The notes: generated from the letters alone by a model not told the origin. DNA of 64,000 bases from Cardinium endosymbiont of Dermatophagoides farinae (GCF_007559345.1 NZ_VMBH01000001.1:558001-622000), one strand, 5' to 3'; counted from the stretch's first letter, positions 39,380 through 50,299 are shown. Numbers and translations: made by a program.

Positions 39380-41143
39380 TTAGACAAAATAGCCACGTCT
39401 ATCTAACATATAATACTTTACCCTATCAAACCCAGCTTCTCTTAGCGCACTACCTACCAATTTAGTATTCAACCTAATAGTAATTCCAACAATCTCCTGC
39501 AAATATCTAAGTATATCAGTAGCTGTCATAAATTCCCCTAATTCTTTAGTAGAGGGGGAAAGATACTGTACTATCAACTAAGCTTCTGTAGAACTAGTTG
39601 TAAATTGATAAGATCGAGTTTTTAACTCTAAAAATTCCTCTTCACTTAATTCTCCACTACTATTATCTAATTTATACAGATAATAAGCCTGAGCCCAGGC
39701 TTTTTCCAATATATATATTGCTTCATCATCTATATATTCAATAAACTCTACCTCGAAACTAATCCATCTACTATGACCTAAATCTGATCGTAAAAATTCA
39801 ACATCATTAGTACTACCTAAAAAAGAAGCTATACGAGAGGCTGTTATTTCATCTTCTTGATAAGGTAAACGGACATTAACATAACGCTGGGACAACCACG
39901 TCTTGATTACATGTGCATTAGAACGAAGCTGATGCAATTCATCTAAATTTATTATGAAGTTCCTGATCAATGACTTTTTTGCATCCTTCTCATTACTAAT
40001 AACTGGATTGCTATTGTAGTACCTTATAAGAGAGGGAGGACATAAAAATTCACAAAAATAACTCTTACCTATATTTTCTTTAGGAGAGCACAAAATTAAA
40101 GCATGTTTATTTATCCCTTCTGGTTCAAAAACAGTACGAATAGCCCTAATCATCCACTTCTTAAGATGTATTACCAACATCTAGTATTAGAAGGCGTAGG
40201 ATCTTTTAAATGAACATAATTGGCCAGTTGACGAATATAATCCTTACTATCATCAAATTCATTTCCTTCAAAGGCTAAAAAATAAGATTCTATAGGATTA
40301 AAACGTTCTACAAAAAACGATTTTAATATACAATTAACTAATTCCAAATTACACTCAAAACCATGTCTATCTAAATTATCTCTTAGTTCATTTACATTAA
40401 CTTTTTCCCATAAATCAGGATTACGCTTAGTACTTATTTCACGCTCTTGAGTAACTACATTCAATCGAAAATTAAACTTAGTACTCAAATAGGCTTTCAC
40501 TTTACTACGTTTAGTATTACTTAACTTTCTAACCCTATGGTTATCAATAGAATTTACCGTAATAGATTGTTCCTGTTGTATACCATAATCTAGAAGTAGC
40601 TGGAAATCATCAGTAGTATACTTTTTAAAATATTCTGCTATATCCTTTACATCTCCTGGCAATTGAACGGATACAATACCAAAAGAATCTCGTAACTTCT
40701 TAGAAGCATTCTTTACTGCCTCATCATTATCATAACAACATAATAGTACGGAAGCCTTACTACGTAAAATCCTCAACAGATCATCACTAGGCATCTGGTG
40801 CTCCGACTGTAAAGAAATAACATTGCTAAACCCATGTGCATAAGCACTCATGCAATCTTTTTCACCTGCCGTAAACAATACATAATCTAAGTTTCCTTCA
40901 GGTAATTGAACCAACCCAAAAACATCATCTTTATTTTGATTTTTATATGAAAATGATTTTTTCTGACCTTTAAAATAAGGATCACTAGAAAAAGAAGATG
41001 GTATTTCTGGAATATAGACTTTAACCCTACCAGATATATGGTAGGCAGATACAACTTGATGCTTTTCAAAATATTTAAAAGACAAACAACGACCTGAGTT
41101 AGCAGTATAAGATAAAAAACTTACTTGTTTAACGTCAAACTTT
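39380..41143 (-). pseudogene. Primase/VapE-type helicase, copy ii (5' truncated, broken)
   Basis: The order from the 5' side is: a Toprim-like part (LFTAGEKDCMSAYAHGF, CCYDNDEAVKNA), a linker, then a P-loop part with CSPKENIGKSYFCEF and the VapE-like FLGSTNDVEFLRSDLGHSR, ending RRGYFV at 39380. Lesions are a frame change at about 40175 between TPSNTRCW and MLVIHLKKW (also in copy iii) and a TAG at 39578 where copy i has Glu. The N-terminal zinc/primase region present in copy iii is absent. This would have been a plasmid replication primase-helicase. Confidence 0.78.
39768..41143 (-). repeat. Left arm of 1.4-kb inverted repeat
   Basis: It matches 42123-43500 in opposite orientation, nearly base for base. 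Arm lengths 1376 and 1378 differ only by the two extra T at about 42276-42282. Confidence 0.88.
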
Positions 41144-41165
41144 ATATCGATTTATTTAGTAGAAT

Positions 41166-41534
41166 ATGGTTAACAAAGGGTTCAAATGTCGTGAGGAGTT
41201 TTCTGCCAACCCATTCCTAACTGATGCTTTTAAGGTGGATACCTCTAGTGTGATAATGCAATTATAAAAAGTGTCGTTAGAGTTAATGTATTACATATTG
41301 GACACAAGGTCCTTTATGGAGGATAAATTTGTGTTTGACATAGATGAATTTAAAAGGTTTGCTAATAAAAAAACAGATGCATCAGCTATTCAAGCTTTGA
41401 GAGAGCTTTGTGCTTTTCACATTATAGCAAAGACTATAACGTTTAGGGTTTATTGGGTTAATAAAAATGTTTTTTTAGATGAAAAAGAAATGGAATTTTT
41501 GAAAAAACGTTTGAAAACAAGAAGAAAAATATAA
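41166..41534 (+). pseudogene. RepL-like plasmid replication protein, copy 2, with in-frame TAA
   Basis: The frame from ATG 41166 (MVNKGFKCREEFSANPF) continues in register to 41534 except for a TAA at 41265-41267. A GTG at 41271 could restart an 87-residue product. It shares NPF, FDIDEFKRF and VYWVNKNVF with the gene at 14892-15230, and the same 18-bp hairpin follows at 41539. It sits between the arms of the inverted repeat and upstream of a primase gene, as in plasmid replication modules. Confidence 0.6.
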
Positions 41535-41538
41535 AAAT

Positions 41539-41556
41539 AGCCTCCCGAAGAAGGCT
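41539..41556 (+). terminator. Hairpin after RepL-like copy 2
   Basis: AGCCTCCCGAAGAAGGCT is the same 18 bases as at 14835-14852, in the orientation of the upstream gene. Confidence 0.65.
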
Positions 41557-41628
41557 AAATTTAGTTTGTTTGGTTGAGATCCATATGAATGTAATAACTA
41601 GTCTTCCATTGGGATAATATCATAACCT

Positions 41629-43499
41629 ATGATAACAAAAGAACAAATCCTGGAAAAGGTAGGGGGAGAGGAATATCTCATCCGCCACTTGGTTCCTACA
41701 TTCAATTCAAATGTAAGAAAAAAAAATTACAAATCTATATTTTCCGAGAAAGATGATAGACCAAGTATGTCTATTTATAAGGAAAAAAAGACAGGTACGT
41801 TAAAATTTAAATCTTTTAATACGGGTCATCAGGGAGATGCCTTTAGGATGTGGGCAGATTATTATGGATTAGATTGTAGAACACAGTTTAAGGAACTTTT
41901 AGAACTCATTAACCAAGAAATGTGCTTGGGTTTGAATACTGAAAAGAAATCAATAGTTACTCAAAAAATTGTTTTTCCTAATTTATCCACTGTTAAAGAC
42001 ACTGAATCATCTTCACCCTCTCAAACACTTCGTATTGAATACATGTCTGATTCAGAATCTTTTATTTCTAGATTATATCTAAAATACTGGTTACAGTATG
42101 GTATTGACCAATCTGTTTTAGGAAGGTTTGATGTTAAGCAAGTAGGTTTTTTATCTTATACTGCTAACTCAGGTCGTTGTTTATCTTTTAAATATTTTGA
42201 AAAGCATCAAGTTGTATCTGCCTACCATATATCTGGTAGGGTTAAAGTCTATATTCCAGAAATACCATCTTCTTTTTTTCTAGTGATCCTTATTTTAAAG
42301 GTCAGAAAAAATCATTTTCATATAAAAATCAAAATAAAGATGATGTTTTTGGGTTGGTTCAATTACCTGAAGGAAACTTAGATTATGTATTGTTTACGGC
42401 AGGTGAAAAAGATTGCATGAGTGCTTATGCACATGGGTTTAGCAATGTTATTTCTTTACAGTCGGAGCACCAGATGCCTAGTGATGATCTGTTGAGGATT
42501 TTACGTAGTAAGGCTTCCGTACTATTATGTTGTTATGATAATGATGAGGCAGTAAAGAATGCTTCTAAGAAGTTACGAGATTCTTTTGGTATTGTATCCG
42601 TTCAATTGCCAGGAGATGTAAAGGATATAGCAGAATATTTTAAAAAGTATACTACTGATGATTTCCAGCTACTTCTAGATTATGGTATACAACAGGAACA
42701 ATCTATTACGGTAAATTCTATTGATAACCATAGGGTTAGAAAGTTAAGTAATACTAAACGTAGTAAAGTGAAAGCCTATTTGAGTACTAAGTTTAATTTT
42801 CGATTGAATGTAGTTACTCAAGAGCGTGAAATAAGTACTAAGCGTAATCCTGATTTATGGGAAAAAGTTAATGTAAATGAACTAAGAGATAATTTAGATA
42901 GACATGGTTTTGAGTGTAATTTGGAATTAGTTAATTGTATATTAAAATCGTTTTTTGTAGAACGTTTTAATCCTATAGAATCTTATTTTTTAGCCTTTGA
43001 AGGAAATGAATTTGATGATAGTAAGGATTATATTCGTCAACTGGCCAATTATGTTCATTTAAAAGATCCTACGCCTTCTAATACTAGATGTTGGTAATAC
43101 ATCTTAAGAAGTGGATGATTAGGGCTATTCGTACTGTTTTTGAACCAGAAGGGATAAATAAACATGCTTTAATTTTGTGCTCTCCTAAAGAAAATATAGG
43201 TAAGAGTTATTTTTGTGAATTTTTATGCCCTCCCTCTCTTATAAGGTACTACAATAGCAATCCAGTTATTAGTAATGAGAAGGATGCAAAAAAGTCATTG
43301 ATCAGGAACTTCATAATAAATTTAGATGAATTGCATCAGCTTCGTTCTAATGCACATGTAATCAAGACGTGGTTGTCCCAGCGTTATGTTAATGTCCGTT
43401 TACCTTATCAAGAAGATGAAATAACAGCCTCTCGTATAGCTTCTTTTTTAGGTAGTACTAATGATGTTGAATTTTTACGATCAGATTTAGGTCATAGTA
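41629..43499 (+). pseudogene. Primase/VapE-type helicase, copy iii (3' cut by Tn3)
   Basis: This is the only copy with the N terminus: MITKEQILEKVGGEEYLIRH then FSEKDDRPSMSIYKEKKTG and FKSFNTGHQGDAFRMW, resembling primase zinc-domain leaders. The Toprim and P-loop parts follow as in copy ii. Lesions are a T5 to T7 change near 42276-42282, the shared frame change at about 43090, and truncation by the Tn3 end at 43500 after FLRSDLGHS. Intact, it would be a DnaG-like/VapE primase-helicase of about 850 residues. Confidence 0.8.
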
Positions 43500-43500
43500 G
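42123..43500 (+). repeat. Right arm of 1.4-kb inverted repeat
   Basis: Inverted copy of 39768-41143. Only the innermost 40 bases show several substitutions. Confidence 0.88.
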
Positions 43501-43612
43501 GGGTCTCCTTGGATATGGGAAATTATTGTACGTTAAGGCTGTTTTTGTATTTTTCTATGTTAGCCGGTCGTAGAGGTCGGAACTTACTTAATGTTTTTTT
43601 ACGCTTTCTTGT

Positions 43613-46419
43613 TCAGATATAATCTCCTGTCAAATTGATATGCTCCCATCCTAATGGAGATAGATGTGATAACAATTGATCATTGATTTTTATTCCCTGT
43701 TTTTTCAGAGAGTCTACAGCTCTTTCGATGTAGACCGTGTTCCATAGCGTGATGGCAGCTGTGAGCAGTGTTAGTCCACTGGCACGGTAGCTCTGATTTT
43801 CCAGGTTTCTGTCCCTGATTTCCCCCAACCTGTGCATAAATACCGCACGGGCAAGGGCATTACGGGCTTCTCCTTTATTAAGCCCTTTTTGTACACGTCG
43901 ACGCAATGCTGGATCTCGAAACCAGTTCAGCATGAATAATGTTCTTTCTATTCTCCCGATTTCTCTGAGAGCTTTTGCCAGACCGTTCTGTTTTGGATAA
44001 CTGGCCAACTTCTTGAGCATTAGGGATGCAGTAACTGTCCCCTGGCTGATCGAGGTGGCTAGACGAAGCACGTCAGCCCAGTTTGATTTGATATCTTTCA
44101 GATTCAGGCTGTTCGAAGATATAATAGACTGAAGTCCAGGGTATTGTTGGGCTTTTCCTTGAATAAAAAGTCGTTTGTCATGTAGATCTCGAATTCTTGG
44201 GCAGAATTCAAAACCAAGTAGGTGCATCATGGCAAATACATGATCGGTGAAACCAGATGTATCGGTATAGTGTTCCCGGATTTCTAGATCACTTTCGTGA
44301 TACAGCAAGCCATCGAGTACATGAGTTGAATCCCTTACCCGGCTGATAACCCTGGTATAAAATGGACTGTATTGATCAGAGATATTCGTATAAAACTGAA
44401 TACCAGGATCCTGTCCATATTTAGGATTGACTTGTCCAGCGTAGCGTCCAAGGCTTCCGACTCTGAAGTTCTGACCGTCTGAAGACGATGTAGTACCGTC
44501 ACCCCAGTATATCGCCATAGGTTGCTTTCCCTGCGCATTAACTAATTCAGCAAGAGCAGCTGAATACGTTTCATCTCGTATATACCACGCCTGAATACTT
44601 TCCAGTGAAGATCTAGTAACTCCAGGACAGGCCTCTACCATTTTACCTAGCCCAAGGTTAATTCCATCAGCCAGGATAGTGGTTAGGAGGAGCCGAGTAT
44701 CAGGGCGGATGACCTCATTTTTGAGATGAGAAAAATGGTCAGTAAACGCTGTCCAGTCGTTTACTTCATCCAGTATCTCTGTAATTTTAGGATGAGGTAA
44801 CATACTATAAACCAGGGCTGTCAGCGGTGAAACCTCTGCAGGAACACTATTATCCAATGGCGTGACCTTTACTCTTTTATTAGATATTTCAACATTAGGT
44901 AAATCACCTATAAGGGCCATTTTGTTTACCTCTTCGAGTCGTGATTTCAATAATGTTAGGCGACTTCCAATATATTGACTGTAATCAAAAGGGACAGAAA
45001 GTGGTAACTGATGATTCTGAATCAACTTATTAAACTCCTTTTTAGGAATGAGGTAATCGTCAAAATTTTTATATCGGCGAGAACCTTTTACCCAGATATC
45101 CCCTGAACGAAGCGCGTCTTTCAGTTCGTTAAGAGCGAAAAATTCATAGTACTGTCGATTTATTCCGGTGGGTGCAATAACCACTTTCCTCCAGTTTTCA
45201 GGAATAAAATCCAACGGTTCCATTGGTGGGACCTTTCGTAACTGTTTATGATACATTTCTCTGATGACTGTCAGAGCCTCGGCTAGTGACTGTGCAGCTG
45301 GCGTGGCATTCAGTTCCAACGCAGACAACATTCTTGGAGCGTATTTACGTAACGTACTATATTTCTCAATAATAATATGCAGTGGATCAAAATTACTTTT
45401 TTTGGTCAAAAAACGGGTTTCTTCTAGACTTATAATAAATTTTTGCCATGGCATAACATGTTCAATAGCAGTCCATGGATCTTCTCCGGATTCACGGGCT
45501 TCAGTTAATGCTTGACCAATAGCAATATACTGGTACAGTTTAGACTGGATAAGTTTACCTGTTTGCTGGAGTCGCTCCGCCTGAGTCCTTTTAGCCCGGC
45601 TGAACATACTGTTCAAGATACGCTCATGCAAATCGATGATCTCATCTGTAAGTGTAGCTCTGGCTTCTTCAATCACACATATTAGAATAGCGTATCGTCT
45701 GCTTGATGAGAACTTAGTCAAATCTCGGCTGCTCATATTCCGACCCTCACGGGCCAGTTTCAGTAACCGATTCTGATGAACTAAACGTCCGATCCCTACC
45801 GGTAAGTCTATTGCCATGATCGTATTCAAGCGTTCAATGTGCTGTAATACATTTTTTCCGTTAATTTTACCAGGAGGTTGAAGAATCCAAGATAGACGTG
45901 AAAGATGATTATTTAATGCAATCAGAAGGCTGTCTAGATTGACCTTATACTCTGATATAAGTTGAGCATTCAGTTCCGAGAATACTATTTTATCACCAGC
46001 AGCCATGGCCTTTGAGCACGTTCGCTCCAGTACATCAATAGTGGGAATAATCACGCAATTCCGCTGCATATACTTTAGAAGTTCTTGTGCAAGAAGAATA
46101 CCCTTGTCAGTGCGTTTTGCAAGTGGAATTAAATACGAAATGCAATCATTTTGAATCTGTTTTGTAAATTTTTTTAGTCCTAGATAGTGGTATAGTTCTA
46201 TTAAATGTTCCCTGCGAGTGGTGTCTCGTCCTGATGCATAATCTTTCCAAAGTTCATTTGATAAATTAAGTCTGCTAGCGATATGCTTGAGTAAAAAATC
46301 GGAAAGTAGTGATTTTTTATCTGGGATCATCCCTATGTTCTTCAGGTAACAAAGCAAGACAGAAAAACCGAACCTATTGGCTGGCTTGCGGTGCGTATTA
46401 ATATTTGTCTCCTAGGCAT
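43613..46419 (-). pseudogene. tnpA: Tn3-family transposase TnpA, damaged N terminus
   Basis: The main open frame of 914 residues (43613-46357) has FTKQIQNDC, SSRRYAILICV, the DDE block WGDGTTSSSDGQ, HVLDGLLYHESDL and REHYTDTSGFTDHVF, ending near WEHINLTGDYI. Upstream the sequence still encodes MPRRQIL at 46419 (the typical TnpA start) and NRFGFSVLLCYL, but these two are out of register, and roughly 40 residues normally found between them are missing. The gene therefore has a small 5' deletion and may be inactive unless an internal start is used. Confidence 0.88.
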
Positions 46420-46586
46420 ATAGTTTGCATTGATAATTATTTTGTAGATTAATTTTCGTTTAAATTTTTATCGCATAATGGTACACCTCAATGAAATATC
46501 TTAAAAATTATTAAATTGAATCAATGAAATAACCTATATGCAATAGATTCAATGACATAACCTAAATACGATAAATTCGTTAGAAT

Positions 46587-47246
46587 ATGTTCATCAGAGC
46601 TTATTTGAGAGCTTCAATAGAAGATCAGTTTGCAGATCGAGCAAAAGAAATGCTCGAGCAGTTTGTTCAGGAGAGAGGACACAAAATCGCTAGCTACTAC
46701 CGAGAAAATATCAGCGGAACAAAACTGGAAAGACCAGAACTGGGACGATTACTAATGGATAGTCACCGAAATGATATTCTACTAGTAGAACAAATAGATC
46801 GGCTGACCAGACTTAGTAACAGTGACTGGCTAACACTCAAAAAGCAGATTGAACATCATGAATTGAGAATTGTAAGTCTGGACATCCCAACTTCATGGCA
46901 GGTTTTGTCTGACAAAGAACCATCACAAAATGATCCAATAACTCGTGCTGTGATTTCTGCCATCAATAATATGCTCATGGATCTAATGGCCGCAATGTCG
47001 TATAAGGATTGGTTGAGCCGTCAGCAACGGCAAAAACAGGGAATCGAAAGAGCACGTCAAGAGGGTAAATATCGTGGAAAACAGGCTGATCATGAGCGTC
47101 ACCAGAAGGTAATATATTATCGAAGTGTTAAAAAACTAAGCATTCAAGATACCGCACAAGCTACCGGGTACAGCGCTTCGCAGGTATGTCGTATTCAGAA
47201 ATTGTACTTTGTAAACAATGAAAAAAGCGATGCTAAGCACTTTTAA
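46587..47246 (+). CDS. tnpR: Serine recombinase (Tn3 resolvase)
   Basis: A 219-residue resolvase/invertase. The N-terminal catalytic domain starts MFIRAYLRASIEDQ with the nucleophile Ser10, then LLVEQIDRLTRL and the long E helix (MDLMAAMSYKDWLSRQQRQ). A C-terminal helix-turn-helix (LSIQDTAQATGYSASQVCRI) binds res. It is intact and divergent from tnpA. The gap 46420-46586 carries repeated CAATGAAATA/CAATGACATAACCTA blocks that could be res subsites. Confidence 0.92.
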   Translation: MFIRAYLRASIEDQFADRAKEMLEQFVQERGHKIASYYRENISGTKLERPELGRLLMDSHRNDILLVEQIDRLTRLSNSDWLTLKKQIEHHELRIVSLDIPTSWQVLSDKEPSQNDPITRAVISAINNMLMDLMAAMSYKDWLSRQQRQKQGIERARQEGKYRGKQADHERHQKVIYYRSVKKLSIQDTAQATGYSASQVCRIQKLYFVNNEKSDAKHF

Positions 47247-47393
47247 TAAATTGCTGGAAAGTGGGAAAAGTAATGTCTGAAACATGTTGCTAATCAGGTA
47301 AATTTATACAATAACCTGGAAGAAAAAGAAGAACATCTTTAGTACAGAAAACAGCCTTAACGTACAATAATTTCCTATATCCAAGGAGACCCC

Positions 47394-47578
47394 TACATGC
47401 TTTATAATGTTTAAAGGTTATATGCGTTTTTTTTTGCTAAAAAGCTCAAAAATCATTATAGTAAAATATTTTTTTAAATAAAATTTAAACTAAAACCTGC
47501 GCACCAAAAATTGGGTTTCAAAGGGGAGTTATTGTTTGCACTGTTTTATGTATATTTGCTTACTTGTGTGGTTACAAG
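47394..47578. other. AT-rich junction between Tn3 and the chromosomal MITE
   Basis: No gene seen. It contains a poly-T stretch and no continuation of the helicase gene cut by Tn3. Confidence 0.4.
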
Positions 47579-47720
47579 AGACCTTCTTCAAAACCTATTT
47601 GTGATCAGCAGTTTTTAGGAGAAGCGCAGTCGAGCACCGCAGAATACTGGATGTATTTGAGGAGCATAGACAAGCTTCGACACCAAAATTGCCATTAGAA
47701 ATAGGTTTTGCAGAAGGTCT
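47579..47720 (-). repeat. MITE copy G (142 bp)
   Basis: Inverted orientation relative to copies A, B, E and F. Flanked by the 3-bp repeat AAG (47576-47578, 47721-47723). It lies 70 bp upstream of the first dcu gene. Confidence 0.9.
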
Positions 47721-47790
47721 AAGTACAACAGGAGGGCAGTAGTCTTCTTGTTGAGGATCATCTATTACATTATTAAATTCACTTGCTCAA

Positions 47791-49092
47791 ATGTTTCTTA
47801 TAGGGTTAAGTATACTCTTGCTGGCTTCTTTTTTGGGGTCTCGGCTACAAGGCATGAGCCTCAGCATGTTAGGTGGCCTTGGTGTATGGTTGTTTATGTT
47901 CGTTTTAAATGCGCCACCAGCAGATCCTCCTTTTCAAATCATGCTTTGTATTGCTGCAGTAGTGGCTGCAGTGGGCACTATAGAAGCGGCAGGTGGTTTA
48001 AGCTATTTGGTACAACTGGCTGAGCTATGTATCCGAAAACATCCGCGTAGCATCATATACATTAGCCCTATGGTTACCTATGCGATTACCTTTTTGGGTG
48101 GCACCAATCACATCGCGTACTCTATTTTACCTGTTATCGCAGAGGTTTCTAAAGAAGTAGGCATTCGTCCGGAGCGGCCTTTGTCCCTTTCTGTGATTGC
48201 AGCTTTACACGGTGCACTTGCCAGTCCTATTTCTGCTATAATGGTTATTTTAAGTGGATTGTTAAGGGTTTCTGGAATAGAAATGGTCACCATTTTTAAG
48301 GTGATTATTCCATCAACGGTTGGCGGACTACTGCTGGCAACATTTGTAACCAGCTTATTGAGTAAAACCATGCCGGCCACTTCAACAGTTACAGAAAAGA
48401 CAACAACAGCTGCTGCACCTACGCTGCTGCCTTTTGGTGCTAGGGTAGCAAAACACTCGATTGTTTGTTTTTTACTCGGCAGTTTGGCGATTGTTTTAAT
48501 AGATGCGTTGCAATGTTTACGCCCTTCTTGGGAAATAAATGGCATAAAAGTCCTTTTGCCATCTGATTATATTATGCCACTTGTGATGTTATCCACTGCT
48601 GCATCTATTATGCTGCTCTGCCGGATTTCACCGAAGTCTATTACCCGGGGTAAAGCATTTACTGCTGGCATACAAGGGATGTTTTCTATTCTAGGTATTG
48701 CTTGGTTAAGCAGTACCTTTGTGCAAAGCAATCAACCCGTTTTATTGGAGTTTATATCCACTTATCTTTCTAAACCTTGGCAGTTTTCTATTATCCTAAT
48801 CTGTATGGCTGCTATTATGGGCAGCTCTGCTGCCACGATTAAATCTGTATTTCCACTGGGTATTGCCCTAGGGATTCCGCCTAAAGTATTATTGGCTTCT
48901 GCAGCAGCGGTTAATGGTGTTTTTATTATTCCCATTTATCCTACCATGCTGGCTGCTATTCACTTAGATACTACAGGCACTACCCGAATTGGTAAGTTTC
49001 TTTTTAACCATAGTTTTATGTTGCCAGGTTTGGTTTCCATTGCTGGTGCAGTGGGTATTGGATTTTTCCTGATTTGTATTGGTGGTCTATAA
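47791..49092 (+). CDS. C4-dicarboxylate transporter, Dcu family
   Basis: A 433-residue integral membrane carrier with about ten hydrophobic segments. Seen: an N-terminal SFLGSRLQGMSLSMLGGLGVWL, EAAGGLSYLVQLAELCIRKHP, FLGGTNHIAYSILPVIAEVSKEVGIRPERPLSLSV and ASPISA, all close to DcuA/DcuB. The family exchanges malate, fumarate, aspartate and succinate. With malic enzyme in the same window it fits uptake of host malate for carbon and reducing power; that is inference. A second, more diverged Dcu gene follows. No lesion seen. Confidence 0.9.
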   Translation: MFLIGLSILLLASFLGSRLQGMSLSMLGGLGVWLFMFVLNAPPADPPFQIMLCIAAVVAAVGTIEAAGGLSYLVQLAELCIRKHPRSIIYISPMVTYAITFLGGTNHIAYSILPVIAEVSKEVGIRPERPLSLSVIAALHGALASPISAIMVILSGLLRVSGIEMVTIFKVIIPSTVGGLLLATFVTSLLSKTMPATSTVTEKTTTAAAPTLLPFGARVAKHSIVCFLLGSLAIVLIDALQCLRPSWEINGIKVLLPSDYIMPLVMLSTAASIMLLCRISPKSITRGKAFTAGIQGMFSILGIAWLSSTFVQSNQPVLLEFISTYLSKPWQFSIILICMAAIMGSSAATIKSVFPLGIALGIPPKVLLASAAAVNGVFIIPIYPTMLAAIHLDTTGTTRIGKFLFNHSFMLPGLVSIAGAVGIGFFLICIGGL

Positions 49093-49095
49093 TAG

Positions 49096-49120
49096 ACCTC
49101 CCTTTCCGAAGGGGGGAGCC
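49096..49120 (+). terminator. Hairpin between the two dcu genes
   Basis: CTCCCTTTCC pairs imperfectly with GAAGGGGGGAG just after the first dcu stop. It may attenuate transcription into the second gene. Confidence 0.45.
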
Positions 49121-49147
49121 TCATTATATTATATTATATTTTATTTT

Positions 49148-50299
49148 ATGATATCTACAACTGGATGGCCTATGCTCCTATTGGTGCTGATAATAGGTTT
49201 GCGTTTGGGTGGGGTTGCGCTTGGGTTATTGAGTGGACTGGGCTTGGGACTGTTAACCTTTTGGATGCAACCTGTCCCTCCGCCTAATGACTTAATGCTC
49301 CTACAGGCAACCTGGCTCCTTCTGATGGCTACATTAGAAGCGGCTGGCTTTTTTTATCTACTGGAAACCAAACTCACTGCTTGTATCAAGCAGGCTACCA
49401 ACCATTATGGCTGTTTGGTTGTACTGCTTTGCTATGCTTTTGTCTTCTTAACAGGGGATACCAAATGGCTCCATCGACCTCTACAAGAGGTTCCATATAC
49501 AGGTAAGTCCTGGTTGCTTGTTGCGCTGCGCATTGCGGCACATATGGCCTTATTGGCTAGTCCTTTATCTATTTCAGGTATACTGCTTATTGTAGTGGCA
49601 GGAAATAGTGGGCTATCTATAGTCGATCTGGTAGGGATGATTGTGGCCATCACAGTTGGCATAACAGTGACCAGTAGCCTACTAGTTGGATATATTCCGG
49701 ATCAATGGCTTATAAGGCTAGCTGCATGGCGTAAGGAAACTGTTCAGGATGGTACGCAGGTTATCCCTGCATCAGCAGGTAAGGTTCAAATTACTTTTTT
49801 GCTTTTGCTCCTGGCTGAAGTGCTGTTTTTACTTATTAAACCTGAAGCCAATAGGTTAACTGGGTTAAGTTATGCCGGAAAAATTTTTCCAGTTCGATTT
49901 CCTATATTTTTTGCTTTGACCATGCTTTCCATTGCAGCGGTAGCCATGTTGGGGTTTAAGATAAAGCCTATTAAAATTTTGCAAACCCATCGATTTGAGC
50001 TAGGCATTCAACAATTCTTTATCTTTTTAGGGTTAACTTGGCTATTAGATAGCTTAATCAGCCATGACAAAGGGGAGCTCATCCAAATGTTGTCTGGTGG
50101 TAAAGTGAGCCATGGTTTGTATTTAGCCTTATCTATGCTTTTAATAGATATGCCCATTCTGATTTGGCTTTTTACTGGACTACTGATGGCGCAGCATTAC
50201 GCTATTGTAACGCTTGCCCTATGGCTGGTGGTGGTACATAGCTTAGCGCCGCTAAGGTATTGGATAACCAGTATGGTGCAAGCGCATAAAAAAAAGTAG
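49148..50299 (+). CDS. Second, diverged Dcu-family transporter
   Basis: A membrane protein of 383 residues from the ATG at 49148 (MISTTGWPM); a longer frame from 49079 would run through the hairpin. It has the Dcu layout: LRLGGVALGLLSGLGLGLL, PPNDLMLLQATWLLLMATLEAAGFFYLL, then LLASPLSISGILLIV. The conserved GTNHIAYSILPVIAE block is replaced by GDTKWLHRPLQEVPYTG, so substrate use may have changed. It probably arose by tandem duplication of the preceding gene and shares its operon. Confidence 0.78.
   Translation: MISTTGWPMLLLVLIIGLRLGGVALGLLSGLGLGLLTFWMQPVPPPNDLMLLQATWLLLMATLEAAGFFYLLETKLTACIKQATNHYGCLVVLLCYAFVFLTGDTKWLHRPLQEVPYTGKSWLLVALRIAAHMALLASPLSISGILLIVVAGNSGLSIVDLVGMIVAITVGITVTSSLLVGYIPDQWLIRLAAWRKETVQDGTQVIPASAGKVQITFLLLLLAEVLFLLIKPEANRLTGLSYAGKIFPVRFPIFFALTMLSIAAVAMLGFKIKPIKILQTHRFELGIQQFFIFLGLTWLLDSLISHDKGELIQMLSGGKVSHGLYLALSMLLIDMPILIWLFTGLLMAQHYAIVTLALWLVVVHSLAPLRYWITSMVQAHKKK

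Larger units (their letters stand above)
43500..47393. mobile_element. Tn3-family transposon 1
   Basis: 46-bp TIRs with one mismatch at 43500-43545 and 47348-47393 (starting GGGGTCTCCTTGGATAT, containing TGTACGTTAAGG). It holds tnpA and a divergent serine resolvase with a repeat-rich gap between them. Flanks TAGTA and TACAT do not match, and the interrupted helicase gene does not resume on the right, so a deletion or recombination followed insertion. Codon use is richer in G and C than the surroundings, suggesting a donor of different composition. Confidence 0.92.

Noticed and set aside
28425-41267. Recoding of TAA as glutamine in the island
   Set aside because: Many intact genes in the same window end with TAA, and other lesions (TAG, frameshifts) occur in the same genes, so ordinary decay explains it better.
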